A stretch of 64,000 bases of DNA from Streptomyces cinerochromogenes (GTDB lineage: Bacteria; Actinomycetota; Actinomycetes; Streptomycetales; Streptomycetaceae): assembly GCF_014648635.1 (NCBI RefSeq), contig NZ_BMRM01000007.1, forward strand, positions 310,001 to 374,000. The letters are read 5' to 3'. Shown here piece by piece: positions 47,073 through 55,464 of the stretch. Below the pieces are notes generated by a model. It was not told the DNA's origin and did no database searches. It saw only the letters and a list, made by a program, of their open reading frames with translations. The position numbers and the translations under genes are program-made. The number at the start of each line of letters is the position of its first letter. The first letter of the stretch is position 1.

Positions 47073-48761
47073 ATGACGCGCACGGGGGAGCGAGTCGTGG
47101 CATCACGCTTACGCACACCGTCCTGGATCGCCCGCATCGAGACACCGGACGGGTGCGTCCTCGGCGCGGGCGTGCTGCTCGCCCCCGAACGGGTCCTCAC
47201 CGCCGGCCACGTCGTCAGCCCCGGCCACCGCTACACCGTCCGCCTGGTCGGCGTCCCCGGCCTGGCCGCCGTGACCGCCACCGTCAGTCCCGACGAACAC
47301 GTGCCCCAGCGCGAGGACGCCTTCGGAGACCGCAGCGGCGACCTCGCCCTGCTGCGCCTGTCCGCACCGCTGCCCGCCGAGCACGTCACCCGGCTCCACC
47401 GGCTCGCCGCCCCGCACGGACCCGTCAGCATGTACGGCTTCCCGGACGGCGACGAAGGGGGGCGCTGGCACGGCGCCACCCTGGTCGCCGCCCGCGGCCG
47501 GGACAGCCAGGTGCAGCTGCGCCCGCTCACCCCCGGCGAACTCGCCGCCCCCGGCTTCAGCGGCGGCGGCGTCGTCGACGACACCACCGACCAGGTCATC
47601 GGCATCGTCCTCAGCGTGGACGAGGGGCCGGGCTCCGCGTTCAGCTACATGAGCCCCGCCGAGACGATCGTCAGCCATCTGCCGCAGGTCGCCGCGTGGA
47701 CCGACGGCGCCGAGGCCGTCGACCCGCGGCTGCGCACCGGCACCGTCGCCGCCGGCCGGCTCGACGTACCGTTCGCCACCGAACTCGCCTCCTGGTTCCG
47801 CGGCGAGGGCTGGCCGGTGCTCGTCACCGTCGTCCCCGACCGTGGCGACCGCGCCTGGACCCTCCAGCGGGCCATCACCCTCGCCGACCGCGAACTGCGC
47901 ACCCACCGCAACACCATCGCCGTCAGCCACGACCCGCCGGAGACCGTGCCCCCGGTCGGCGCCCACGATCTCGCCCTCGACGTCAAGGGGCTGACCGCCG
48001 CGGAGGTCATGGACAAGATCGCCGAACGCCTCGGCATCCGTGACGACCCACGGCCCGAACGGCTCGACGCCCTGCGCGTGCCGCTCGCCGCCGTCCTGGT
48101 CGCCGTCGACCAGGCCGCCGACCCCGACGCCCTGCTCGCCCTGCTGGGCCGGCTCGCCCGGCACCGCGCCCGCCTGCTGCTCGCGTTCCGCCACCCGGGC
48201 GAGCGCGCCACCCGGGCCGGCGAGACCCTCGTCCACCATCCGCTGCGCGACCGCTGGGCCCGTCTGCACGCCGAACTCGACCGGATCACCGAGGAGCTGG
48301 GGCCCGCGCTCGACCTGCGCCGGGACCGTGTGCTGCCCGCGCCCGGCACCCGTCCGCTGCTCGACCAGGCCGAGGCCGGCGTGCGGCGCAGCCAGATGCT
48401 GCGCGCCTGGATCGCGCACAGCCCCGACCGGGAACGCGAACCCGGGCGCGCGGACCTGCTGTTCACCTTCGAGGGCGCTGTCGGCCGCCGGCGGCGGCGC
48501 CTGGAGGAGGCCATCGGCCTGCTCGACACCCGGCTGCGCCGCCGCGAGGAACTCCTCGGTCGCGTCGGCGCCGAGTGGCCGCTGTGCCGGCAGCGGGCCG
48601 CCGCGCACGGCGACCGGGTCGTGGCGGCGTACCGGCTCTACGAACACGCCGTGTCGGTGCTGCGGCAGACCCCCTGTGACATCGAGCAGGCCGAGGCGGC
48701 GGTCGAGTGCTTCGTCGGCTTCTGCTCCACCACCGCACCCGGGGAGGAGGGCGCCTCATGA
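47073..48761 (+). CDS. Trypsin-like serine protease with C-terminal helical domain, first gene of the PknG-like operon
   Basis: The 562-residue product has no signal peptide, so it is probably cytosolic. The protease fold (about 12-220) has the full triad: His46 (VLTAGHVVSP), Asp90 (RSGDLALLRL) and Ser163 (APGFSGGGVVD). Residues about 225-400 form an alpha/beta domain (WPVLVTVVPDRGDRAW, LAAVLVAVDQAADPDALLAL), and 410-560 is helical with Arg-rich coiled segments. The start may be ATG 47073 or GTG 47097, the latter with GGGGGAG before it. The stop overlaps the next ORF by ATGA. Cytosolic trypsin-like proteases next to vWA proteins are known from actinobacterial multi-component signalling or conflict systems; the substrate here is unknown. 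Confidence 0.85.
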   Translation: MTRTGERVVASRLRTPSWIARIETPDGCVLGAGVLLAPERVLTAGHVVSPGHRYTVRLVGVPGLAAVTATVSPDEHVPQREDAFGDRSGDLALLRLSAPLPAEHVTRLHRLAAPHGPVSMYGFPDGDEGGRWHGATLVAARGRDSQVQLRPLTPGELAAPGFSGGGVVDDTTDQVIGIVLSVDEGPGSAFSYMSPAETIVSHLPQVAAWTDGAEAVDPRLRTGTVAAGRLDVPFATELASWFRGEGWPVLVTVVPDRGDRAWTLQRAITLADRELRTHRNTIAVSHDPPETVPPVGAHDLALDVKGLTAAEVMDKIAERLGIRDDPRPERLDALRVPLAAVLVAVDQAADPDALLALLGRLARHRARLLLAFRHPGERATRAGETLVHHPLRDRWARLHAELDRITEELGPALDLRRDRVLPAPGTRPLLDQAEAGVRRSQMLRAWIAHSPDREREPGRADLLFTFEGAVGRRRRRLEEAIGLLDTRLRRREELLGRVGAEWPLCRQRAAAHGDRVVAAYRLYEHAVSVLRQTPCDIEQAEAAVECFVGFCSTTAPGEEGAS

Positions 48762-48967
48762 CCTCGCTCACGAACCGGGGGCGCCCCGTGACCTCGTGTG
48801 CGCGGCCTCCGGGGTGCCCCGTGACCTCATATGCGCGGCCTCCGGCGCGTTTCGCGGCCTCATGTGCGCGGCCTCCAGGGCGCCCCCTGACCTCATGGGC
48901 GCGGTCCGCCGGAGAGGAGGGCCGCGTGATCTCGTGCGTACGGCTCGGAGAGGAGCGTGTCTCGTGA
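48758..48967 (+). CDS. Short relay ORF made of degenerate copies of the kinase N-terminus
   Basis: ATG 48758 overlaps the protease stop (ATGA), and its own stop (48965-48967) overlaps the kinase start codon (GTGA). The 69-residue product contains repeated PVTSCARPPG-like segments: GRPVTSCARPPGC, CPVTSYARPPARF, FAASCARPPGR, PLTSWARSAG and GRVISCVRLGEE. They resemble MTSCVRPGCAGR, the first residues of the kinase. The ORF may serve mainly to carry ribosomes from protease to kinase; whether the Cys-rich peptide itself works is unknown. The 4-bp overlaps at both ends make real translation likely. Confidence 0.5.
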   Translation: MTSLTNRGRPVTSCARPPGCPVTSYARPPARFAASCARPPGRPLTSWARSAGEEGRVISCVRLGEERVS

Positions 48968-48990
48968 CCTCGTGCGTCCGGCCCGGCTGT
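48785..48990 (+). repeat. 33-bp tandem repeats derived from the kinase start region
   Basis: Four 33-bp units start at 48785, 48818, 48851 and 48884 (consensus CCCGTGACCTCRTGTGCGCG followed by GCCTCC and GC-rich bases). Two further diverged copies start at 48923 and 48961; the last one is the true kinase start. Since 33 is divisible by 3, the repeat keeps the relay ORF open. Confidence 0.8.
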
Positions 48991-51225
48991 GCGGGCCGCA
49001 TCATGGGCACCGGCTACTGCGACACCTGCGGCCACCGGCACGCCGAGCCGCGCACCGCACCGCCGGCCCGGCCCCCGGCCGGCACCGCCGAGGAGCCCGC
49101 CGGCCCGGCCGCCGTGCACGCCGTCGCCGGGATCGGCGGACTCGACCAGCACGGACTGGTCGTCCTGCCCGAGATCCCCGAACCCGGCAAGGTGCTCATC
49201 GACAACCCCCAGCCGCCCACCGGGGGCCGCCGCTGCGGCGCCGACGGCTGCACCATGACCATCGGCGTCGGCTACGGCGGCCAGGCCGGCCACCCCACCG
49301 GCCACTGCCCCCGCTGCGGCAGGCCCTACGACCTCCGGCCCCAGCTCGCCAAGGACGTCGTCGTCGCCGGCCACTACAAGGTGCTCGGCTGCCTCGCCCA
49401 CGGCGGCCTCGGCTGGGTCTACCTGGCCGCGGACACCCGCGCCGACGGCCATCGGGTGGTCCTCAAGGGCCAGATCGACGTGCACGACTCCCTCGCCCGC
49501 CGCGCCGCCATCGAGGAGCGCCGCTCCCTCACCGACCTGCACCACCCCGACATCGTCCGCATCGTCACCTACGCCGAACACCCGGCCCTCGACGGCTCAC
49601 CCACCGGCTACCTGGTCATGGACTACATCGGCGGGCGCTCGCTCCAGCAGCTCATCGACGACGACGAGGTCGAACGGATCTTCCACGGCCGCCCCCGGCT
49701 CGACCACGTCCTCACCTACGGCTGCAAGATCCTCGGCGCCCTGGAGTACATGCACGAACGAGGCCTGCTCTACTGCGACATGAAGCCCGCCAACGTCATC
49801 CACTTCGGCCGGACGATCAAGGTCGTCGACCTCGGCGCCGTCCGCGCCATCGGCGACCGCACCTCCACCTACATCTACACGGACACCTTCGCGCCGCCCA
49901 AGGAGGAGATCGACCGGCGCGGCTGGCACATCGACACCGACCTCTACACCGTCGGCATGACTCTCCAGGCCCTGGCCCGGCGCGCCGAGCCCGCCCGCGG
50001 CCTCGCTCCCGACTCCTTCCACCGCCTCATCGCCCGCGCCACCCACGAGGCACCCGGCGCCCGGTTCCGCTCCGCCGCCGAGATGTCCCGCCAGCTCTGG
50101 GAGGTGCTCCGCGAGTTCCGCTCCCTGCAGTTCGGCGAGCAGCTGCCGGAGAGCTCCACCCGGTTCCGTGCCTCCGGAGCCCGCCTCGACGCCGGCCTCG
50201 GCGCCATACCCGCCCTGGACCACTGGACCGGCCGCTCCGGCGAGCGGCCCACCGGACTGGACGTCTCCCCGCCGCCCGCCGCCGAGGTGGCCGGCGCCCT
50301 GCCCGAGCCGGTCCCCGACCCCGACGACGGCGCCGCCCTGCTGCTGGACTCCTTCCCGCCCGACGCCCCCGACCGGGTCGCCCGGCAGTGGCCCCGCGAA
50401 TCCCGCCTCGGCACCCCCGAGACCGCACTGTGGCTGTGCCGCGCCTACCTCAGGAAGGGCGAGGAGCAGGCGGCCGACAAGTGGCTCACCGAGGCGGAGA
50501 CGCTGCTCGGCGAACGCGCCGCCCACGACTGGCGCATCGCCTGGCACCGCGGCGTCCTGCACCTCAGCAGGGGCGAGGTGGCCCTGGCCGACGCGCGCTT
50601 CGACGCCGTCTACGGGGCCCTGCCCGGCGAGTACGTGCCCAAGCTCGCTCTCGGCTACTGCGCCGAGCACACCGGCACCGACCGGTCCGGAGGCCGGCGC
50701 CCGGTCCGGGCCATGCGGTACTACGAGGCCGTCTGGAAACGGGACTCCGCGCACACCGCCGCCGCGTTCGGCCTGGCCCGCGGCCACCTGGCCGGCGGCG
50801 ACCGGGACGCCGCCGTCCACGTCCTCGACGAGGTCCCCGCCACCTCCCGGCACCACGACGCCGCCCGCATCGCCGCCGTACGCATCCGCGCCGGCATCCT
50901 GCACGGCGACCCGCCCACCCCGGCCGGCCTCAGGGACGCGGCCCGGCGGCTGCCCGACCTGCGCCTGGACGGCGGTGCCCCGAGCGGCGAGTCCCGGGCC
51001 CGGCTGATCGCCGAGGTCCGCGAGAACGCCCTGCACAGCCGGCCCGCCCAGGGCTGGGGGCCGGACTTCCCCGCCGGGGACCTCCTCGGCTCCGGGGACG
51101 AGGACGGCCTGCGCATCCGGCTGGAGCAGTCCTTCCGGCAGCTGGCCGCCCAGGCCACCACCGCCGGGGAACACGGGCGGCTCCTCGACCTGGCCCACGC
51201 GGTCCGGCCGATGACCACCTTCTGA
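48964..51225 (+). CDS. pknG: PknG-like serine/threonine protein kinase with N-terminal zinc ribbons and C-terminal TPRs
   Basis: The 753-residue product starts at GTG 48964, with AGGAG eight bases before it. Residues 1-125 hold two four-cysteine ribbons: Cys4, 9, 19, 22 and Cys91, 96, 115, 118, in place of the rubredoxin-like domain of mycobacterial PknG. The kinase domain (about 134-400) has the glycine loop AHGGLGWVYLA, Lys168 (VVLKGQ), the catalytic loop YCDMKPANVI (Asp272) and DLGAVR in place of DFG, a PknG hallmark. Residues about 450-750 are TPR helices (LRKGEEQAADKWLTEAETLL, GEVALADARFDAVYGALPGE). It is soluble. Operon partners imply regulation by an extracellular binding protein through a four-helix membrane protein. 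Confidence 0.9.
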   Translation: MTSCVRPGCAGRIMGTGYCDTCGHRHAEPRTAPPARPPAGTAEEPAGPAAVHAVAGIGGLDQHGLVVLPEIPEPGKVLIDNPQPPTGGRRCGADGCTMTIGVGYGGQAGHPTGHCPRCGRPYDLRPQLAKDVVVAGHYKVLGCLAHGGLGWVYLAADTRADGHRVVLKGQIDVHDSLARRAAIEERRSLTDLHHPDIVRIVTYAEHPALDGSPTGYLVMDYIGGRSLQQLIDDDEVERIFHGRPRLDHVLTYGCKILGALEYMHERGLLYCDMKPANVIHFGRTIKVVDLGAVRAIGDRTSTYIYTDTFAPPKEEIDRRGWHIDTDLYTVGMTLQALARRAEPARGLAPDSFHRLIARATHEAPGARFRSAAEMSRQLWEVLREFRSLQFGEQLPESSTRFRASGARLDAGLGAIPALDHWTGRSGERPTGLDVSPPPAAEVAGALPEPVPDPDDGAALLLDSFPPDAPDRVARQWPRESRLGTPETALWLCRAYLRKGEEQAADKWLTEAETLLGERAAHDWRIAWHRGVLHLSRGEVALADARFDAVYGALPGEYVPKLALGYCAEHTGTDRSGGRRPVRAMRYYEAVWKRDSAHTAAAFGLARGHLAGGDRDAAVHVLDEVPATSRHHDAARIAAVRIRAGILHGDPPTPAGLRDAARRLPDLRLDGGAPSGESRARLIAEVRENALHSRPAQGWGPDFPAGDLLGSGDEDGLRIRLEQSFRQLAAQATTAGEHGRLLDLAHAVRPMTTF

Positions 51226-51290
51226 CTTCCGGCACTTTCTGGCACCTTCTGGTGCCTTCCGACTACTTCCTGACCACCTTCCGACCACCC
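51213..51290 (+). repeat. Degenerate 10-11-bp repeats between kinase and vWA genes
   Basis: The 80-bp gap after the kinase, together with its last codons, consists of units near CACCTTCYGG (CACCTTCTGA, CACTTTCTGG, CACCTTCTGG, TGCCTTCCGA, CCACCTTCCGA). The segment GACCACCTTC occurs both in the last kinase codons and just before the vWA gene. Like the array before the kinase, it looks like local expansion of gene-end sequence. Confidence 0.65.
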
Positions 51291-51305
51291 AGGGAAGAGG
51301 CACCG

Positions 51306-52901
51306 ATGACCGTGGCCGAGGAGACCGAGGTGACGCTCGCGGTCGGCCAGCAGAAGGAACTCGCCGTCGCGCCGGACACGGCCGTGCGGCCTCCCGACCG
51401 GGAGATGCACGCCATCCTGGAGATCGGGGTCAGGAGCCCGGACCGCCCGGCCCGCACCGGCGCGCCCGCGCCCGGCACCGGGCCCGCGCTCGCCGAAGTG
51501 CTGATCATCGACACCTCGCGCTCCATGCTGCACCCCGCCGCGAAACTGCACGCCGCCAAGGACGCCACCGTCGCCGCGGTCCGGATGCTGCCCGACGGCA
51601 CCGCGTTCGCCGTGCTCTCCGGGCACTTCGACGCCACCCTGGTCCACCCCGGCCCCGGCAGCGCGGTGCTCGCCGTCGCCGGTCCCGCCGAACGCGAGGC
51701 CGCCGAACGCGCCGTGCGGATCCTGGACGCGGACGGCGGCACCGCCATCGGTACCTGGCTCGACCTCGCCCGGCGGCTGCTCAGGGACCAGCCCGCCCCC
51801 GTCAAACACGTCCTGCTCCTCACCGACGGGCGCAACGAGCACGACCACCGGGCCGCCATGGCCCTGGACACCGCCCTCGACGCCTGCGAGGGCCGGTTCG
51901 TCTGCGACGCCTGGGGCATCGGCGACGACTGGGACGCCGATCTGCTGCTGCGCATCACCCGACGGCTGCACGGCCGCGCCCGCGCCGTCCGCGCCGAATC
52001 CGAACTGACGGCCGCGTACGAGGAGTTGGTGGCCGGACTGCTCGGCACGGCGGTACCCGAACTGCGTGTCCGGATCACCCCCACCCCCGGCACGGTGATC
52101 CGCGAGGTCAAACAGGTGGTGCCGAACGAACAGGAGCTGCCCCCCGTCCCGGCCGCCTCCGGCGGTCGCGGCGTGGAGTACGTCACCCGCGCCTGGGGCG
52201 ACGAGGTACGGCACTTCCAGGTCGTCCTGACCGCCGACCCCACCGGCCGTGAGACCGGCGAAGACCTCCAGCTGGCCGCCGTCGAGGTCGTCGTACCCGA
52301 CTACGGCCGGCCGGTACGGCTGCCGGCGCCGCAGCCCGTCCTGGTGCACTGGACCGACAACCCCCGCGACGCCTCCCGGGAGTACCCCGGGGTCCGCCGG
52401 CACGAGCTGTACCAGCAGGCGAGCGCCGCCGTCGCCGGCGCCTACCGGGCCTGGCTGCGCGGGGACGACGGCCGGGACACGGCGGACCGGGAACTCGCCC
52501 GGGCCCTCGCGCTGGCCGAAGAACTGGGCGACACCCAACTGCTCGGCGCCCTGCAGCTGATCGAGGCGGCACCGGGCACCGGCCGGGTCCGGACCGGCCT
52601 GAAGGACGTCGACTGGCAGCACCTGATCCTCTCCAGCGCCCTGACCACCCCACCGGAACCGCCGGCGGCCACACCTCGGACACCCGCCCCGCGGGCGGCC
52701 GGCCCGGACGCGGCACACGCCGCCGCGCGGCCCCCCGACGGCCGGCCCGCCGAGCCCGCTGCCGCCGCCCCACTCGGCCCCGCCGTCCCCGTCCGCCCCG
52801 ACGGGCTCGTGGAGTGCCCGGTCTGCCAGTGGCTCGGCCCGGCCGAGTCGGTCTACTGCGGGGGCAGGTGCGGCCGGCTGCTGAGGGGGGCGCCCGCATG
52901 A
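51306..52901 (+). CDS. vWA-domain protein with C-terminal zinc ribbon
   Basis: The 531-residue product starts at ATG 51306 behind GGGAAGAGG. The von Willebrand A domain (about 60-215) has an intact metal site: Asp69-Ser71-Ser73 (DTSRSM), Thr146 (GGTAIGTW) and Asp174 (LLTDGRNEH). A beta-rich middle (220-320) and a helical region (330-440) follow, then a Pro/Ala linker and a terminal ribbon with CPVC and CGGRCGR. It is cytosolic. In such operons the vWA protein probably binds the kinase or its substrates as a scaffold, and the ribbon may be recognised by other members. The stop overlaps the next start by ATGA. Confidence 0.88.
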   Translation: MTVAEETEVTLAVGQQKELAVAPDTAVRPPDREMHAILEIGVRSPDRPARTGAPAPGTGPALAEVLIIDTSRSMLHPAAKLHAAKDATVAAVRMLPDGTAFAVLSGHFDATLVHPGPGSAVLAVAGPAEREAAERAVRILDADGGTAIGTWLDLARRLLRDQPAPVKHVLLLTDGRNEHDHRAAMALDTALDACEGRFVCDAWGIGDDWDADLLLRITRRLHGRARAVRAESELTAAYEELVAGLLGTAVPELRVRITPTPGTVIREVKQVVPNEQELPPVPAASGGRGVEYVTRAWGDEVRHFQVVLTADPTGRETGEDLQLAAVEVVVPDYGRPVRLPAPQPVLVHWTDNPRDASREYPGVRRHELYQQASAAVAGAYRAWLRGDDGRDTADRELARALALAEELGDTQLLGALQLIEAAPGTGRVRTGLKDVDWQHLILSSALTTPPEPPAATPRTPAPRAAGPDAAHAAARPPDGRPAEPAAAAPLGPAVPVRPDGLVECPVCQWLGPAESVYCGGRCGRLLRGAPA

Positions 52902-53995
52902 GCACCGACAGAGGGACGACCCCCGGACCGGAAAGCCCTTCAGGCGCCGGCACGCCCACCGCCCCCTCCTCTTCCGTACCGCGCCCGCGGGCGCGCCCGG
53001 CCGATCGCCGCGTGCCCCGGGCACCCCGCCTTCCCGCACGCCTGCTCGCCCGGCTCCCGGGCGCCGGTCCGCGCCCGGCGGACGGCGGCAGTACGACCGC
53101 CCGCGACCTCACGGTCCGCCACCGCCTGCTGCTGGCCCTGTCGGCCCTGCTCACGCTCTCCCTGTTCGTGTCGTACCAGGGCGTGCACGGCGACGCCGAC
53201 CCGCTGCGCACCTCCAGCGCCCCGGCCGTGCTGTCCCTCGACACCGCCCTGTACGCGCTCGGGGAGGCCCAGCGGGACGCCGGTGCGCAGGCCCCGACCA
53301 GCGACTTCCAGAAGCAGATCTCGGTCGCCGCGCAGAGCCTGTCGGCCGCCGCGGCGGAGGACGACCTCGGCGGGCCGGCGGGCCGCCAGACCCTGCAGAC
53401 CATCGCCGGGCTGATCACCGTCTACGCCGTCAAGGTCCAGCAGTCCCAGCTGCAGCCCGACGGCAGCGTCCTGCGCGAGGCCTACCTCAGCTACGCCACC
53501 AGCATCCTGACCGAGGAGAAATCCGGGATACAGGGGCGACTGAAGGATCTGCGAGGGCAGCAGCGCGCCACCGTGCACCGGCAGACCTCGTTCGGCCCAC
53601 TGCTGTGGCTCGCCTGGAGCGTCACCCTGCTGCTGACCCTCGCCCTCGGCGCGGCGCTGCTGGAGACCCAGCTCTTCCTCCGGCACCGCTTCCGGCGCCG
53701 CTACAACCGCCAGCTCATCGCGGCCCTCGCCCTGTCGACGGGCGGAGTCGTCACCGCCGTGCTGTTCACCGTGTGGACCCAGCAGGGCATGACGGACACC
53801 CGGCACCTGCTCGACCGCCACCTGGCCGGGCCGCTCATCCCCGAGGCGGGGCGGCACACCGCCTCGTACCTGGCGCACACCGGCTTCCGCGCGGCGGCGG
53901 CGGTGTGGATCCTGATAGGAGGCATCCTGCTGATGGCACTGGCCGAGACGGGCCTGCGGCGGCACATCGACGACTACCGGTTCAGGCCCCGGTGA
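52898..53995 (+). CDS. Four-helix membrane protein, GlnX-like, with large extracellular helical loop
   Basis: The 365-residue product starts at ATG 52898. After a disordered, basic front, helix 1 is at 76-93 (RLLLALSALLTLSLFVSY), helix 2 at 234-255 (LLWLAWSVTLLLTLALGAAL), helix 3 at 272-292 (QLIAALALSTGGVVTAVLF) and helix 4 at 330-349 (AAAAVWILIGGILLMALAE). The 140 residues between helices 1 and 2 are predicted to be extracellular and helical. This is the topology of GlnX, which in mycobacteria links the binding protein GlnH to PknG. It therefore should pass a signal from the binding protein encoded next to the kinase. Starts and stops overlap on both sides (ATGA, GTGA). Confidence 0.8.
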   Translation: MSTDRGTTPGPESPSGAGTPTAPSSSVPRPRARPADRRVPRAPRLPARLLARLPGAGPRPADGGSTTARDLTVRHRLLLALSALLTLSLFVSYQGVHGDADPLRTSSAPAVLSLDTALYALGEAQRDAGAQAPTSDFQKQISVAAQSLSAAAAEDDLGGPAGRQTLQTIAGLITVYAVKVQQSQLQPDGSVLREAYLSYATSILTEEKSGIQGRLKDLRGQQRATVHRQTSFGPLLWLAWSVTLLLTLALGAALLETQLFLRHRFRRRYNRQLIAALALSTGGVVTAVLFTVWTQQGMTDTRHLLDRHLAGPLIPEAGRHTASYLAHTGFRAAAAVWILIGGILLMALAETGLRRHIDDYRFRPR

Positions 53996-55314
53996 GCGCG
54001 CACCCCGGCGGTCCGGCGACGGCCGCCCCCGGCACCCGGCGCCGTCCCTCCCGCCGCCTGGTCCGCACGGTCACGGTGGTGGCGAGCTGCCTGGCCGTCC
54101 TGGCGGCGGCCGTGGTGGTGGGGGTACGCGCCCTCGGACAGGAACCGACCGTCACCCTGCTGGCCAACTGGACCCAGGACGACGAGACGAACTTCCGGAA
54201 GGCGGTCATCGAGCCGTTCGAGCGGAAGTACCACATCCACGTCGACTACCAGGGCAGCAACGCCGAGAGCCAGGTGCTCGGCGCCGACGTCGAGGCCGGC
54301 ACCCCGCCCGACGTGGTGGTGCTCACCGGACCCGGTGAACTCGCCGAGTACGCCCGCCAGAAGTACCTCCTGCCGCTCGAGGACCTCGTGGACACAGGGG
54401 ATTTCGGCGACTCCTGGGCCAAGCCGCTGGCGGACGGGCACGTGTACTGGTTCCCGCTCAAGACCGACCTGAAGAGCATCGTCTGGTACCCGGGCGACGT
54501 CGGTGAGCAGCAGCGCGGACAGGCGGCGCACGAGCCGGCCCAGTGGTGCGTCGGCATGGGCTCCGGCGCCACCAGCGGCTGGCCCGGCACCGACTGGATC
54601 GAGGACATCCTGCTCCAGCGGTACGGCCCGAAGCTCTACGAGCAGTGGGCGCGCGGCGATCTGTCCTGGCAGTCGAAGCAGGTGAAGGACGCCTGGAAGA
54701 CCTGGCGCGACCTGGTCGGCGCCGGCGGCGACCCCGCTCTCGTCCGGCGGGCCCTGACAACCCCCTTCGGCGCGGTGTCGCGGCTGGTCACCACGGAACC
54801 CCGGGGCTGCACCCTGGAGCACCAGGCCTCCTTCATCCGCGGCCAGAACGCCTGGCGACAGGCCCGCGGCCGCTGGTCACCCTCCGCCCCGCTGCTCGTC
54901 GGGGCCCCCGCCAACCGCGCCTGGGAGGTCTCCGCCGACCTGGTCGCCCTGCTGCACACCACCCCGGAGGCCAGGAAGCTGATCCGCTATCTGGCCTCCG
55001 CCGACGCCCAACGCGCCTGGGGCGCCGAGACGTCCGGCTTCTCCGTGCACGCCGACGTCCAGCCCGGCTCCGGCGGCCCCGACGCGGACTGGCGCGTCCC
55101 GCTGGCCCGCACCCTCCGCGACAAGAACGAGGTGCACTGCTTCGACGCCTCCGACGCGATGCCGCCCGCGGTGCGCGACGCGTTCGCCGAGGCGACCATC
55201 GAATTCCTCGCCGACCGCGACCACTTGGAGGCGCTGCTGCGTTCCCTGGACACCCTCAGCCGCACCTCGGGCCTGACCTGGCTGCCGTCGGTGTGCGCCC
55301 GCACGCCGGACTGA
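53992..55314 (+). CDS. Extracellular solute-binding protein, sensor component of the PknG-like operon
   Basis: The 440-residue product starts at GTG 53992 (GTGA overlap). Residues 23-46 form a hydrophobic anchor (LVRTVTVVASCLAVLAAAVV), read either as a signal anchor or, less well, as a lipobox (VASC). The mature part is a family 1-type binding protein (VTLLANWTQDDETNFRKAVI, TPPDVVVLTGPGELAEYARQ, WFPLKTDLKSIVWYP, AWCVG-like Cys segment, RKLIRYLASADAQRAWG). No permease or ATPase gene is nearby, so it is likely a sensor rather than a transporter part, replacing the amino-acid-type GlnH of mycobacteria. The ligand is unknown, perhaps a sugar by fold. Confidence 0.85.
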   Translation: MSAHPGGPATAAPGTRRRPSRRLVRTVTVVASCLAVLAAAVVVGVRALGQEPTVTLLANWTQDDETNFRKAVIEPFERKYHIHVDYQGSNAESQVLGADVEAGTPPDVVVLTGPGELAEYARQKYLLPLEDLVDTGDFGDSWAKPLADGHVYWFPLKTDLKSIVWYPGDVGEQQRGQAAHEPAQWCVGMGSGATSGWPGTDWIEDILLQRYGPKLYEQWARGDLSWQSKQVKDAWKTWRDLVGAGGDPALVRRALTTPFGAVSRLVTTEPRGCTLEHQASFIRGQNAWRQARGRWSPSAPLLVGAPANRAWEVSADLVALLHTTPEARKLIRYLASADAQRAWGAETSGFSVHADVQPGSGGPDADWRVPLARTLRDKNEVHCFDASDAMPPAVRDAFAEATIEFLADRDHLEALLRSLDTLSRTSGLTWLPSVCARTPD

Positions 55315-55451
55315 CCGAGGGGCTCAGCCCCGCGTCCAGGGCAGCGTGAGCGCCCGCCCCTGCGCCCGGCCGCCTCGGCGGCCGGGCCGCGGGTGGCCGC
55401 CGCGCGCCGCAACTCCGGTACCGCCGCGGCCGATCCGGTGACGGCGGACGT

Positions 55452-55464
55452 TAGCGTGCGGTCA
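55452..55464 (+). promoter_or_regulatory. -10 box of a leaderless promoter for the 55464 gene
   Basis: TAGCGT (55452-55457), six bases, then ATG 55464. This is the same arrangement as at 3207-3219. Confidence 0.6.

Noticed and set aside
48957..52901. 1314-codon frame on the plus strand ending in the vWA protein
   Set aside because: The first part runs over the kinase gene in the wrong frame and is Arg/Pro-rich. Only the part from ATG 51306 is a real protein.
53992..55314. Binding protein of a sugar ABC importer
   Set aside because: No permease or ATPase gene is near; gene overlaps tie it to the kinase operon, so a sensor role is more likely.
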